In this document: one piece after another, positions 16,193-24,399 of the stretch
How the letters are laid out: each line of letters starts with the position of its first letter
Numbering within the stretch: the first letter of the stretch is position 1
Source of the DNA: Allobranchiibius sp. CTAmp26
GTDB taxonomy: Bacteria; Actinomycetota; Actinomycetes; Actinomycetales; Dermatophilaceae
Assembly: GCF_017565405.1 (NCBI RefSeq)
Contig: NZ_JAGEKR010000016.1
Location: forward strand, 1 to 64,000
Direction: 5' to 3'
Length of the DNA: 64,000 bases
The notes under the pieces: model-generated
The model's input: only the letters and a program-made list of their open reading frames with translations
What the model was told of the DNA's origin: nothing
The model's database searches: none
Translations under genes and position numbers: made by a program

Positions 16193-17466
16193 GAGCTTGT
16201 CCTTTGAACGTGAAGGGTGAGGTCCTGTGCAGGAGGTGTCAAGCGAGTCGCGTGGTGCAGCATCTGTTCGAGCCTGTCGAGCCCGGCTTCCTGGGTGAAG
16301 CGAGCTTCGTAGACGGCACGTGCCCGTCGACCCATCGCCAAGAGTTCCGCCGAGTCGGCTGATGACAGCAGCCGAATGGCCGCCCGCAGGTCATTAGGAA
16401 CGCCAGGCCGTGCGACCGCCCCGACATTTTCGGAGCGGACGATCGCGGCCACGTCTCCGCCGGCGTGCGCAAGGACCGGCCGGGCCGCCGCCAGGGAGAA
16501 CTGCATCTTGCTCGGCATCGTCGCGCGCAGCAGCGGGGTGTCCTGCAGGGAGACGATCTGCACGTCGGACGCCGCGATGTAGTCACCCACCTCGGCCACC
16601 GGCCGCGGGCCGAGCACATGCACGTTGGTGATGGATTTCTGTGCGACGAGTTCCTCGATCGGTGTGCGGCGAACGCCGTCCCCGATCAACGCGAGGTGCG
16701 CCTCTGGGAACATCCCGAAGGCCTCGACGATGCCTTCCAAGGCCTGCAGGTGGCCGAGGTTCCCGACGTACATGAAGAGACGCCCGGACGGCAGGCCCAG
16801 TCGCTCGCGCGCTTCGGGGGTGGACGCCTGGTGGGGCCGCAGCAGGTCGTCGGACGACCAGTTGGGAGTGTCGAGAATCTTGCCGTCCGGCACGCCTCGG
16901 GATACAAGGATTTCGCGCATCGACGGTGAGATGACTCCGATCGCGTCGGCACGGCGGTAGGCCAGTGAGCAGAATCGGTCGAGCACGGGGCGCACCACAG
17001 ATCTGGCCCGTGCGGGCATCATGCCGCTGTCGGTCACGCTGTCCGGCCACAGGTCTTGGATGACCAGGCAGTTCGGGCGGGACGTGAAGGTCTTGTCGAC
17101 GACTGCGGCGAGTGCCGCTGTCGCCGGCGACGAGTAGGTCAACCAGACGTCGGGGGTCGGCATCTTGAACCTGCCGACCGCGGCGGACGAGGCAGCGAAG
17201 CTGCCGTAGTTCATCATTCGCCGGACCGCTGAACTGTCGTGGCTCGGATACAGCGGCGCCCGGTGGACTGTTACCCGCTCGGAATGATTCTCGCGAAGAT
17301 AGGGACGCATCTTGTAGCCGGGCGCCAGTCGTCCCGTCGGGTAGTTCGGAAATCCGGTGAGCACGTCGACGTGATGACCGCGACCGGCAAGGCCGGTGGC
17401 GATGGACTCCGCGAGGTGCGTGCCGGCCTCCGGTGGGAACCACTGGGTGACGAATCCGATTCTCAT
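16189..17466 (-). CDS. GT4 glycosyltransferase, WbuB/WcaI-like, candidate FucNAc transferase
   Basis: 425 aa from the ATG at 17466, which overlaps the pglD stop (ATGA). It begins MRIGFVTQWFPPEAG and has the GFPNYPTGRL segment typical of WbuB/WcaI proteins, then YVGNLGHLQALEGIVEAF and PSKMQFSLAAARPVLAHAGGD in the donor domain. WbuB-type enzymes are often encoded beside fnl/cap FucNAc genes and transfer L-FucNAc, which fits the next two genes; specificity is inference. The open frame extends upstream to 18069 through pglD on another frame and is not coding there. Confidence 0.8.
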   Translation of the reverse strand: MRIGFVTQWFPPEAGTHLAESIATGLAGRGHHVDVLTGFPNYPTGRLAPGYKMRPYLRENHSERVTVHRAPLYPSHDSSAVRRMMNYGSFAASSAAVGRFKMPTPDVWLTYSSPATAALAAVVDKTFTSRPNCLVIQDLWPDSVTDSGMMPARARSVVRPVLDRFCSLAYRRADAIGVISPSMREILVSRGVPDGKILDTPNWSSDDLLRPHQASTPEARERLGLPSGRLFMYVGNLGHLQALEGIVEAFGMFPEAHLALIGDGVRRTPIEELVAQKSITNVHVLGPRPVAEVGDYIAASDVQIVSLQDTPLLRATMPSKMQFSLAAARPVLAHAGGDVAAIVRSENVGAVARPGVPNDLRAAIRLLSSADSAELLAMGRRARAVYEARFTQEAGLDRLEQMLHHATRLTPPAQDLTLHVQRTSS

Positions 17467-18095
17467 CGAGCAGGCACGCCCTTCACTGTGGTGTGCGGGG
17501 CCACGTCGCGCACGACCACCGCTCCGGCGCCGACGATGCCGTCGTCGCCGACATGCAGTCCCTGCAGGACGGTGGCGTTCGCCCCGACGTACGCGCCGGC
17601 GCCGATGTCGACACTCCCTGAGATGCAGGCCTGTGGGTTGAGGCGGCAGAAGTCGCCGAGCCGGGTGTCGTGGCCCACCGTGACGTTCTGGTCGATCTGG
17701 ACGTGGGCGCCCACGTCGATGTGGGTGCTCAGACGGCTCCCGGGCGCGATCACGGCGCCCGGCGCCAGAGTCACATCGGAGCCGAGGGTGGCTGCGGGGT
17801 GCACCAGCGTCGCCCACCGCCGATCCGGGTGACGCGCGCTGATGACGCGGCGCGCGGCGGGTGATCCGATGCCGAGCACCGCGTACGTCGTGGACGGCAG
17901 GTCGGCGAGCACCCCGACACCCCCGAGGTGGTCGACGTCGCGCTCCTTGAGCAGGCGCAGGTCGGTGTCGCGCGGCTCGTCGTCGAGCACGCCGACGATG
18001 TGCCAACCGGCCCGGTCCCGGTTGATCGCGGCGACGATCTCCAGCACCTCGCGCCCGAAGCCCCCGCATCCGACGACGACGAGGTCGCGGATCAT
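17463..18095 (-). CDS. pglD: UDP-4-amino-sugar N-acetyltransferase, PglD/NeuD family
   Basis: 210 aa. The N-terminal Rossmann-like subdomain (LVVVGCGGFGREVLEIV, then IVGVLDDEP) binds the UDP sugar. The C-terminal left-handed helix starts near residue 100 (HPAATLGSDVTLAPGAVIAPGSRL) and carries the NVTVGHDTRLGDFC segment with the general-base His of this family. It would acetylate UDP-4-amino-4,6-dideoxy-GlcNAc to UDP-diNAc-bacillosamine. It is flanked by PglC- and PglE-like genes, in the order F-E-C-D along transcription, which strongly supports the assignment. The start overlaps the pglC stop by 4 bp. Confidence 0.85.
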   Translation of the reverse strand: MIRDLVVVGCGGFGREVLEIVAAINRDRAGWHIVGVLDDEPRDTDLRLLKERDVDHLGGVGVLADLPSTTYAVLGIGSPAARRVISARHPDRRWATLVHPAATLGSDVTLAPGAVIAPGSRLSTHIDVGAHVQIDQNVTVGHDTRLGDFCRLNPQACISGSVDIGAGAYVGANATVLQGLHVGDDGIVGAGAVVVRDVAPHTTVKGVPAR

Positions 18096-18706
18096 CGGGC
18101 CACCTCGCTGCCCATGAACTCCGTCATCGAGACCGATCCGGACGCGGTGACCCCGTCGCGGGAGACCACCGGTCGGATGGTGCGCCAGATCAGCTGCAGG
18201 TCACCAGGAATCGAGTGGTTGTCGACGTAGTGCACGTCCAGCCGCAGCCGTTCGTCCCACTCGACCGCGTTACGCCCGGAGACCTGCGCCAGCCCGGTGA
18301 GGCCGGGCTTCACGTGGTGACGACGGGCCTGCTCGGGGGAGTAGCGGTCGAGGTAGCGCATCAGCAGCGGCCGCGGGCCGACCAGTGACATGTCACCGCG
18401 CACGATGTTCCACAGCGCGGGCAACTCATCGAGGCTGGTCGCCCGCAATGCGGCACCGAACGGCGTGAGGCGCTCGGCATCCGTGACCAAGCCGCGCGCC
18501 GGGTCCGGATCGACCATGGTGCGGAACTTCAGCATCCGGAACGGTCGGCCGTGCAAGCCGGGTCGGGTCTGGCGGAAGAGCACCGGGCTCCCGAGCCGGC
18601 GGCGTACGGCGACGGCGACCGCGACCTGGACAGGAGCCGTGAGCACCAGGGCGGGCACCGCGAGCGCCAGATCGAACGCCCGCTTCGCGACAGCGGAGGT
18701 GGGCAT
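18092..18706 (-). CDS. pglC: undecaprenyl-phosphate phosphoglycosyltransferase, small PglC-like form
   Basis: 204 aa, the size of the minimal monotopic PglC fold. The ATG at 18706 shares one base with the upstream stop (TAATG); the frame is open to 18961 but that part lies antisense-like within pglE. One hydrophobic re-entrant helix (FDLALAVPALVLTAPVQVAV, residues about 10-29) is followed by FRMLKFRTM and the catalytic Asp-Glu dyad in SLDELPALWN, then LVGPRP and KPGLTGLAQVSGRN. It would start repeat-unit assembly by moving a phospho-sugar, most likely phospho-diNAcBac, onto undecaprenyl phosphate at the inner face of the membrane. Confidence 0.88.
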   Translation of the reverse strand: MPTSAVAKRAFDLALAVPALVLTAPVQVAVAVAVRRRLGSPVLFRQTRPGLHGRPFRMLKFRTMVDPDPARGLVTDAERLTPFGAALRATSLDELPALWNIVRGDMSLVGPRPLLMRYLDRYSPEQARRHHVKPGLTGLAQVSGRNAVEWDERLRLDVHYVDNHSIPGDLQLIWRTIRPVVSRDGVTASGSVSMTEFMGSEVAR

Positions 18707-19839
18707 TACTGCCGGATCAGGGTCGACGCGATGTCGATGACGTGGTCGATGTCGTCGCTCGCGAGGGCCGATCCGCTCGGCAGCGTGATCCCCGAGGCGA
18801 AGAGCGACTCGGACACCCCGCCCGCGAACATCTGGCTCTTGGCGTAGAGCGGCTGCATGTGCATCGGCTTCCACAGGTGCCGCGCCTCGATGTCCGCGGC
18901 CTCGAGGCCGGCGATCACATCGTTCGCGCTCACCGGGTGGTCGGGGGCCAGCACCATGCACGTGAGCCAGCAGTTGTCCTCAGCGTCGGACAGGCCATCG
19001 CCGCGCCCGAGGAAACGCACGCCGGGCAGCCCTCCGAGCGCGTCGACGTACCGCTGGCGGTGTGCGCGACGGCGCGCGATCATCTCGTCCAGGCGGGAGA
19101 GCTGGGCGACGCCGATCGCGGCCAGGATGTTGGAGAGCCTGTAGTTGAAGCCCATCTCGGTGTGCTCGTACCACGGGGCCGGCTGGCGGGCCTGCGTCGA
19201 GAGGTAACGGGCTCGGTCGATCAGGTCGCCGTCGTTGCTCAGCAGCATGCCGCCGCCCGAAGTCGTCATAATCTTGTTGCCGTTGAAGGACAGCGCGGCA
19301 GCCGTGCCGAACGACCCGGCGCCCTTCCCGCGGTGCGTGGCGCCCAGCGCCTCGGCGGCATCCTCGACGAGCGGGATGCCGCGCTGCGCGAGGGCCGGCA
19401 CCAGGGAGTGGTAGTCCGCGCTGCGTCCGAAGAGATCCACCGACAGGACGCACGCGACCTCCCGGCCCTGAGCGGCCAACTCGTCGACGGCTTCGAGGGT
19501 GAGATCGACGTCGAGGTTGGCGTCGTCCAGCCGGGCGTCGACGAAGACCGGCTCCGCGCCGGTGTAGAGCACCGCGTTGGCCGTGGCCGCGAACGTCATC
19601 GAGGGGAGTAGGACGACGGTGCCCGGGCCCGCACCGTGGTGCAGGAGGGCCAGGTGCAGCGCCGCCGTACCGGAGGAGAGTGCAAGAGCGTGCTCGACGC
19701 CGACCTTCTGCGCGACCTCGGCCTCGAAGCGGTCGACCATCGGGCCCAGGGGAGCGACCCAACCGGAGCGTAGGGCCTCCAGCACGAGGGACTCCTCCAG
19801 GACGGACACGTCCGCCTTGGAGAGATGGATGCGTGTCAC
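18706..19839 (-). CDS. pglE: UDP-4-keto-6-deoxy-GlcNAc C4 aminotransferase, PglE-like (DegT family)
   Basis: 377 aa. The PLP lysine lies in SFNGNKIMTTSGGGML, the variant typical of PglE/LegC-like C4 aminotransferases and unlike the YPTKN motif of the plus-strand DegT enzyme. ALSSGTAALHLAL and VEDAAEALGATHRGK supply the phosphate and ring-Asp contacts. It would convert the PglF product to the 4-amino sugar that PglD acetylates. The start overlaps the pglF stop by 4 bp and the stop shares a base with the pglC start, so the four genes are translationally coupled. Confidence 0.87.
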   Translation of the reverse strand: MTRIHLSKADVSVLEESLVLEALRSGWVAPLGPMVDRFEAEVAQKVGVEHALALSSGTAALHLALLHHGAGPGTVVLLPSMTFAATANAVLYTGAEPVFVDARLDDANLDVDLTLEAVDELAAQGREVACVLSVDLFGRSADYHSLVPALAQRGIPLVEDAAEALGATHRGKGAGSFGTAAALSFNGNKIMTTSGGGMLLSNDGDLIDRARYLSTQARQPAPWYEHTEMGFNYRLSNILAAIGVAQLSRLDEMIARRRAHRQRYVDALGGLPGVRFLGRGDGLSDAEDNCWLTCMVLAPDHPVSANDVIAGLEAADIEARHLWKPMHMQPLYAKSQMFAGGVSESLFASGITLPSGSALASDDIDHVIDIASTLIRQ

Positions 19840-21731
19840 GCCTGTTCCCTCACATGGATCGGTTCGGTGGCCTCGTAGCGCATCCGCGCGGTCGCCTCGG
19901 CGCCGTCCTGCGGCTCCGCAGTGAGGACAGAACTGGTTGAGATCGGTGGCACGTCGACGTAACTCACGAGCGGGTGGGGGGACTGACGGATGTCCTCGCC
20001 AGGAGTGAAGAGCTCCTCCGTCAACTTCTCGCCCTGCCGCAGGCCGGTGTAGACGATCCTCACGTCGCGCTCACCGGACAGCTCGATCAGCGTCTTGGCG
20101 ACGTCGACGATCTTCACCGGAGTGCCCATGTCGAGCACCATCACGTGCCCGTCGCGGCCGATGGCGGACGCCTGCAGCACCAGCTGGCTCGCCTCCGGGA
20201 TGAGCATGAAGTAGCGCTCGACGTCCGGGTGGGTCACGGTGATCGGACCCCCGCGTTCGATCTGCGCGGTGAACGCGGTGATGACCGACCCGCGCGAGCC
20301 CAGCACGTTGCCGAAGCGGACGCTGACGTAGCGGCCGGCGTTCCTCTCCGAGAAGTGCGCGGTCAGCCGCTCGGCGATGCGCTTGCTGTAGCCGAGGACG
20401 CAGGTGGGGCGCGCGGCCTTGTCGGTGGAGATGTTGACGAATGTCTCGACGTCGACCTCGCGCGCCGCCTGCAGCACGTTCATGGTGCCGAGGACGTTGG
20501 TCTTCCAGCCCTCCAGCGGGTACTGCTCGAGCAACGTGAGGTGCTTCAGGGCCGCCGCGTGGAAGACCATCTGCGGGCGCTCGCGGGCGAACACGCTGCG
20601 CAGGGCATCCAGGTCGCGGATGTCGACCAGAGCAAGCGTGCCGTCGTCCAGCAGGGCACGCCCGGTGATGCTCATCTGCACCCCGTGCAGCGCGGACTCG
20701 TCGCGGTCCAGCAGGATCAGCTTCCTCGGGCCGAATCGCGAGATCTGGCGCGCCAGTTCGGAGCCGATCGAACCGCCGGCGCCGGTCACCAGGACCGTCT
20801 TGCCGTTGATCGACTCGGCGATCGCGGTCTCGTCCAGCACGACCTGGCGACGACCGAGCAGGTCCTCCAGGTTGAGCCGCCGCAGATCTCCCTTACGCGG
20901 GTTGGCGCCCATCAACTCGCTCAGCGTGGGCAGGATCAGCACGTCGAGATCCGCGTCGGCGGCCAGGGCACGAAGGTCGCGGATCAGGTCGGTGTCGGCC
21001 GACGGGATCGCGATGACCAGAGCGGTCGCCCCGCTCGCCTCGGCCAGTTCGCGCAGCCGTCCCCGGCCGCCGCGCACCGGCACACCGTCGATCTTGAGGT
21101 GCCGTTTGCGCGGGTCGTCGTCCAGCAGGCAGATGGGCGCGTACGTCGCATGGCCGTCGCGGCGCAGGTCGCGCACGAGCCGTCGGCCCGCTTCGCCCGC
21201 ACCGAAGACGATGACCTTCTGGGTGCTCTCGCTCGACACGGTGCGACCCCATCGGTAGGAGCGCACGATGAAGCGCAACGTGAACATGCCGACCAGCGCC
21301 AGCGCCGGCACCAGCAGCGCGAAGCTGCGCGGCACCATGTGGAACCACGGCGTGGCCATCATCATCAGGACCAGCAACGCGGCGTCGAAGAGGACCGTCA
21401 GGCCGATGTCCGCGGTCTCCTCGAACGACCCGCGCTGGTGGCCGATCCGATAAGGGCCGGCGGCGATCCCGGCCGCCACGTGCACGAGTGCCGCCACGAT
21501 CGCGAAATTCAGGATCGCGACCGTAAAGAACCGGTCGAAGTCCAGGTCGTAGCGCAACCACGATGCGGCGTACGTCGCCAGGATCACGACGCCCGCGTCA
21601 GCGGACGCCCAACCCCCTTGGACGAGCCACTCGCGCTTGCGTGAGTTCAGGGGCAGCGTCGTACGCGGCGTGGGCTCGTGCTCCACGACGAGTGGGTGCG
21701 CGGCCTGCCCCTCCGCGCTGTGCTGCTCCAT
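19836..21731 (-). CDS. pglF: membrane UDP-GlcNAc 4,6-dehydratase, PglF/WbpM/CapD family
   Basis: 631 aa. Four to five N-terminal membrane helices (residues about 40-170), a CoA-binding-like Rossmann domain (KVIVFGAGEAGRRLVRDL), then the SDR dehydratase domain (TGAGGSIGSELARQI, AALKHLTLLEQYP, NISTDKAARP, LRQGEKLTEELF). It removes water from UDP-GlcNAc to give the 4-keto-6-deoxy sugar, the first step of bacillosamine synthesis. Long-form family members replace the SDR Tyr by Met; here the equivalent position in PTCVLGYSKR reads Leu. The gene begins 9 bp after the kinase stop and heads the pglFECD block. Confidence 0.88.
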   Translation of the reverse strand: MEQHSAEGQAAHPLVVEHEPTPRTTLPLNSRKREWLVQGGWASADAGVVILATYAASWLRYDLDFDRFFTVAILNFAIVAALVHVAAGIAAGPYRIGHQRGSFEETADIGLTVLFDAALLVLMMMATPWFHMVPRSFALLVPALALVGMFTLRFIVRSYRWGRTVSSESTQKVIVFGAGEAGRRLVRDLRRDGHATYAPICLLDDDPRKRHLKIDGVPVRGGRGRLRELAEASGATALVIAIPSADTDLIRDLRALAADADLDVLILPTLSELMGANPRKGDLRRLNLEDLLGRRQVVLDETAIAESINGKTVLVTGAGGSIGSELARQISRFGPRKLILLDRDESALHGVQMSITGRALLDDGTLALVDIRDLDALRSVFARERPQMVFHAAALKHLTLLEQYPLEGWKTNVLGTMNVLQAAREVDVETFVNISTDKAARPTCVLGYSKRIAERLTAHFSERNAGRYVSVRFGNVLGSRGSVITAFTAQIERGGPITVTHPDVERYFMLIPEASQLVLQASAIGRDGHVMVLDMGTPVKIVDVAKTLIELSGERDVRIVYTGLRQGEKLTEELFTPGEDIRQSPHPLVSYVDVPPISTSSVLTAEPQDGAEATARMRYEATEPIHVREQA

Positions 21732-21740
21732 GGTCCTTCG

Positions 21741-23162
21741 TTACTTCCTGCTCGAGGCGTGATCGGACTTGGCACGGCTTGCGGCGCGAGTGCCGTCGTC
21801 CGCCGGGTTCGGGCGGTAGGAGTAGTAGTCGTAGTAGCCGGCCACTCGGTTGGCGCGGGGGACGCGGTTGAGCGCCACACCGAGCACGGTGCCGTTGACA
21901 GCGCGCAAGGACTCCAGCGCGGTGCTGAGCTGGTCACGACTGACCAGACCGCTTCCGACCACCACGACGGCCCCGGTCGCCAAGGTGCTGAGCACCGCGG
22001 CGTCGGTGACGGGCAGCAGCGGCGGGGCGTCGATGAGCACGTAGTCGTACTGCTCGCTCAGGCGTCGCAACGTCTCGCTCATGGCGGGGGAGCCGAGCAG
22101 CTCGCTCGGGTTCGGAGGCAGCTGGCCGGCGCCGAGCACCGACAGGCGGTGCTTGCCGTACGGCTGCAGCACGTCGGCCAGCGTCGCCCGCTCGATGAGC
22201 ACGTCGGTCAGGCCGACCGCTCCTTCCAGACCGAGGTAGTCCAGCAGTCGCGGACGCCGCAGGTCGCCCTCGATGAGGCAGACACTCACGCCGTTCTCGG
22301 CCAGGGTCAGCGCGAGGTTGGCGGTGGTCGTGGTCTTGCCCTCGCCGGCCAGCGCCGAGGTCATGACGATGATCCGGTTGTGGTGGGCGGCGTCGACGAA
22401 CCGCAGGTTGGTGCGCAGCGACCGGAACGACTCCGAACGCGTGGAGTGGGTGTCGGACGCCAGCAACAGCGGGTGCTTCGCCGCGTCGGTGTCGAAGGGG
22501 ATCGTGCCGATCACCGTAAGGTTGTCGGACAGCTCCTCGACGTCCTCCTTGGTGCGGACCCGGTTGTCCAGCAGCGAGCGCAGCACGGCCAAGCCGATGC
22601 CGAGCAGCAGACCGAGCACGAGGCCGAGCAGCACGTTGCGCACCGGTCGGGGGCTCACCGGACCGCTGTTGACGATCGGCGTCTTGGTGGTGGTCACCTT
22701 GACCGGGCTCTGCGACGTGACCGAGACCCGCTCGATGCCCTCGACCGTCTTCGGGAACTGCTGAGCGAGCGCAGCGGCGATGCGCTGCGCCTGGTAGGCG
22801 CTCTTGTCGGTCACCGCGACGTTGATCAGCACGGTGTTGGGCGGCACCGTGGCCGAGACCTGGGTGCCGAGCTCGGCGGCGGTCATCGGCAGCTTCAGCT
22901 CGTCGATCACCGGCTGCAGCACCACCGGGGCGGTGACGAGCTGGGTGTACGACGTCACCCGCGCCTGGCTGAACGTGCTGCCCTGGGCCAATTGAGCGGA
23001 GTCGCTCGAATCGGATGTCGAGACGAAGAACTGTGCAGTGGACTGGTAGGTCTTTGTGCTCGCCAGCGTGTATGCCGACGCGAGAGCGACCATGACAACC
23101 ACGGTTGCCACGACAATTCTCCACCGCTTGCGCAGCACTCGCAGATAGGTCCGGAGATCCAC
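21741..23162 (-). CDS. polysaccharide co-polymerase with tyrosine autokinase domain, Wzc/CapAB-like
   Basis: 473 aa. A Wzz-type chain-length domain lies between two membrane helices (about 14-34 and 176-196). The cytoplasmic BY-kinase follows, with Walker A SALAGEGKT (269-277), Walker A' VCLIEGDLRRP (295-304) and Walker B YVLIDAPP (374-381). A tyrosine cluster near the C-terminus (GYYDYYSY, residues 442-449) is the usual autophosphorylation site. It would control chain length and export of the polymer and be dephosphorylated by the phosphatase encoded divergently at 23607. It is the first gene of the minus-strand operon. Confidence 0.9.
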   Translation of the reverse strand: MDLRTYLRVLRKRWRIVVATVVVMVALASAYTLASTKTYQSTAQFFVSTSDSSDSAQLAQGSTFSQARVTSYTQLVTAPVVLQPVIDELKLPMTAAELGTQVSATVPPNTVLINVAVTDKSAYQAQRIAAALAQQFPKTVEGIERVSVTSQSPVKVTTTKTPIVNSGPVSPRPVRNVLLGLVLGLLLGIGLAVLRSLLDNRVRTKEDVEELSDNLTVIGTIPFDTDAAKHPLLLASDTHSTRSESFRSLRTNLRFVDAAHHNRIIVMTSALAGEGKTTTTANLALTLAENGVSVCLIEGDLRRPRLLDYLGLEGAVGLTDVLIERATLADVLQPYGKHRLSVLGAGQLPPNPSELLGSPAMSETLRRLSEQYDYVLIDAPPLLPVTDAAVLSTLATGAVVVVGSGLVSRDQLSTALESLRAVNGTVLGVALNRVPRANRVAGYYDYYSYRPNPADDGTRAASRAKSDHASSRK

Positions 23163-23606
23163 GGAAAACCTTTCGAACTGATCAATAAGAATGGAGCGTC
23201 GCTCGAATTGGCGACGGCAGACTGGCGACGCTGTGTCATGCCGATCGGGGTGCTCTCCCCCGAGATGAGCCCGTCGCTGCGTCCGCTAAGTTACTGTGGA
23301 GTCAGTTGGTGCAGTCGCACTCCACCGGTCGGTGCCGACCCGTCGTACGACGGTCATCCCAGGGCGGAAGCGTAACCATATGGCAGACCTCTCGAGGAGG
23401 GTGGCCGTCGCTGAACGGGCAGCCTGGCGGGCAGAACGCGGTAGACGCTAACAGCCGTTTCGGGGGTCCAGTCGCCTTAAGGGATGGTCTCTTTTGCAAG
23501 GCGGGCAGATCACCAGTGCACATCGGCCTTATTTGTATTTTCAGCACTGATTCTTGACGCATTCTTTACTTTCGCGGCCACTGCCGCGTGGGCCTACCAT
23601 TCAGGC
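23163..23606. promoter_or_regulatory. divergent control region between the tyrosine kinase and phosphatase genes
   Basis: 444 bp with no credible gene. It must hold the promoter of the long minus-strand polysaccharide operon and that of the phosphatase. Two perfect 14-bp palindromes lie end to end: GGTCGGTGCCGACC at 23328-23341 and CCGTCGTACGACGG at 23341-23354, sharing one base. A GTGGAGT/ACTCCAC pair surrounds 23297-23326. The part nearest the phosphatase (23480-23590) is AT-rich. The paired palindromes are good candidates for a regulator-binding site. Confidence 0.45.
23595..23600 (+). promoter_or_regulatory. candidate -10 element for leaderless phosphatase transcript
   Basis: TACCAT followed by 6 nt and the ATG at 23607. 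No Shine-Dalgarno sequence precedes this ATG. A TTGACG at 23554-23559 is too far upstream to pair with it as a -35 box. Confidence 0.35.
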
Positions 23607-24266
23607 ATGACTGATGCTGGGGCCGTGCTCATCGTGTGCACCGGCAACGTCTGCCGCTCGCCCTACATCGAGCGCCTGCTGCGTGCCGAAATCGGCGACC
23701 TCGGCGTCACCGTCACAAGTGCCGGCACCCAGGCGCTGGCCGGGGAACCCATGCAGGACGGTTCGGCCGAGCTGCTCTCGCAGGCCGGCGTCGATGCGGA
23801 AGGGTTCGTGGCGCGACAACTCACCCCCGCGATGGTCGAGGGGGCCGACCTCGTGTTGACCGCGACCAGAGAACACCGCAGGTCGGTGGTCCGCACCGCG
23901 CCGCGTGGGCTGCGCTACGTCTTCGCGATCGACGACTTCAGCGACCTGGTGGCGGACGCTCCGGGCGCCGTCGCCCCCACGGGCGCCGTCGCCACCACTG
24001 ACGACTCGCTCCTCTCCGGGGACTCGACCCTGTCCGGCGGCCCGCCTCTGTCCGGTCTGTCCAGCGGCTCGGGAGGGGCGATCGGCCGGCTCCTCGCGCT
24101 GGCTTCCTCACGGCGGGCCGACGTCGCGGCGCGTACGGGCGACGACTCCGGCATCGAGGACCCGTTCCAGCAGGGACCGGCGGCGTACGCCCGGATGGCT
24201 TCACAGGTCTCGCAGGTGCTGCCCCCGATCGTGGCGGCGTTCAGGCGGCTCTCCCCGACCCCCTAG
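23607..24266 (+). CDS. low-molecular-weight protein tyrosine phosphatase, Wzb-like
   Basis: 219 aa from the ATG at 23607. The phosphate loop is CTGNVCRS, with nucleophile Cys11 and Arg17, and the general-acid Asp is Asp185 in EDPFQQG. Typical family members are 145-170 aa; the excess is a Gly/Ser/Pro/Ala-rich stretch at about residues 118-157 containing repeated LSG units (SLLSGDSTLSGGPPLSGLSSG), inserted before the DPF acid loop. It probably removes phosphate from the tyrosine cluster of the divergently encoded Wzc-like kinase, the standard capsule regulatory pair. An upstream in-frame ATG at 23484 lacks support. Confidence 0.85.
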   Translation: MTDAGAVLIVCTGNVCRSPYIERLLRAEIGDLGVTVTSAGTQALAGEPMQDGSAELLSQAGVDAEGFVARQLTPAMVEGADLVLTATREHRRSVVRTAPRGLRYVFAIDDFSDLVADAPGAVAPTGAVATTDDSLLSGDSTLSGGPPLSGLSSGSGGAIGRLLALASSRRADVAARTGDDSGIEDPFQQGPAAYARMASQVSQVLPPIVAAFRRLSPTP

Positions 24267-24273
24267 CCCCTCT

Positions 24274-24347
24274 GCCGAGTGGCATACATATGTATCGAGT
24301 GCACCCCTTACAACTGCGCCACTGGAAACATATGTATGCCACTCGGC
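24274..24347. repeat. long hairpin, family A copy 1 (probable terminator)
   Basis: The outer arms GCCGAGTGGCATACATATGT (24274-24293) and its exact complement (24328-24347) form a perfect 20-bp stem; the inner segments pair partly through a GAGTG/CACT block. The hairpin begins 7 bp after the phosphatase stop, so it likely ends that transcript. Three related copies lie at 25411-25482, 47127-47198 and 57984-58055. Confidence 0.75.
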
Positions 24348-24399
24348 GGGGCTGTGGATGACTTCTGCGGCGGACCGTTCGTTCCTGTCACCGTGCGGG

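Noticed and set aside
17467-18069. 200-residue N-terminal extension of the WbuB-like glycosyltransferase
   Set aside because: The extension reads pglD out of frame; pglD itself is well supported and the family start is at 17466.
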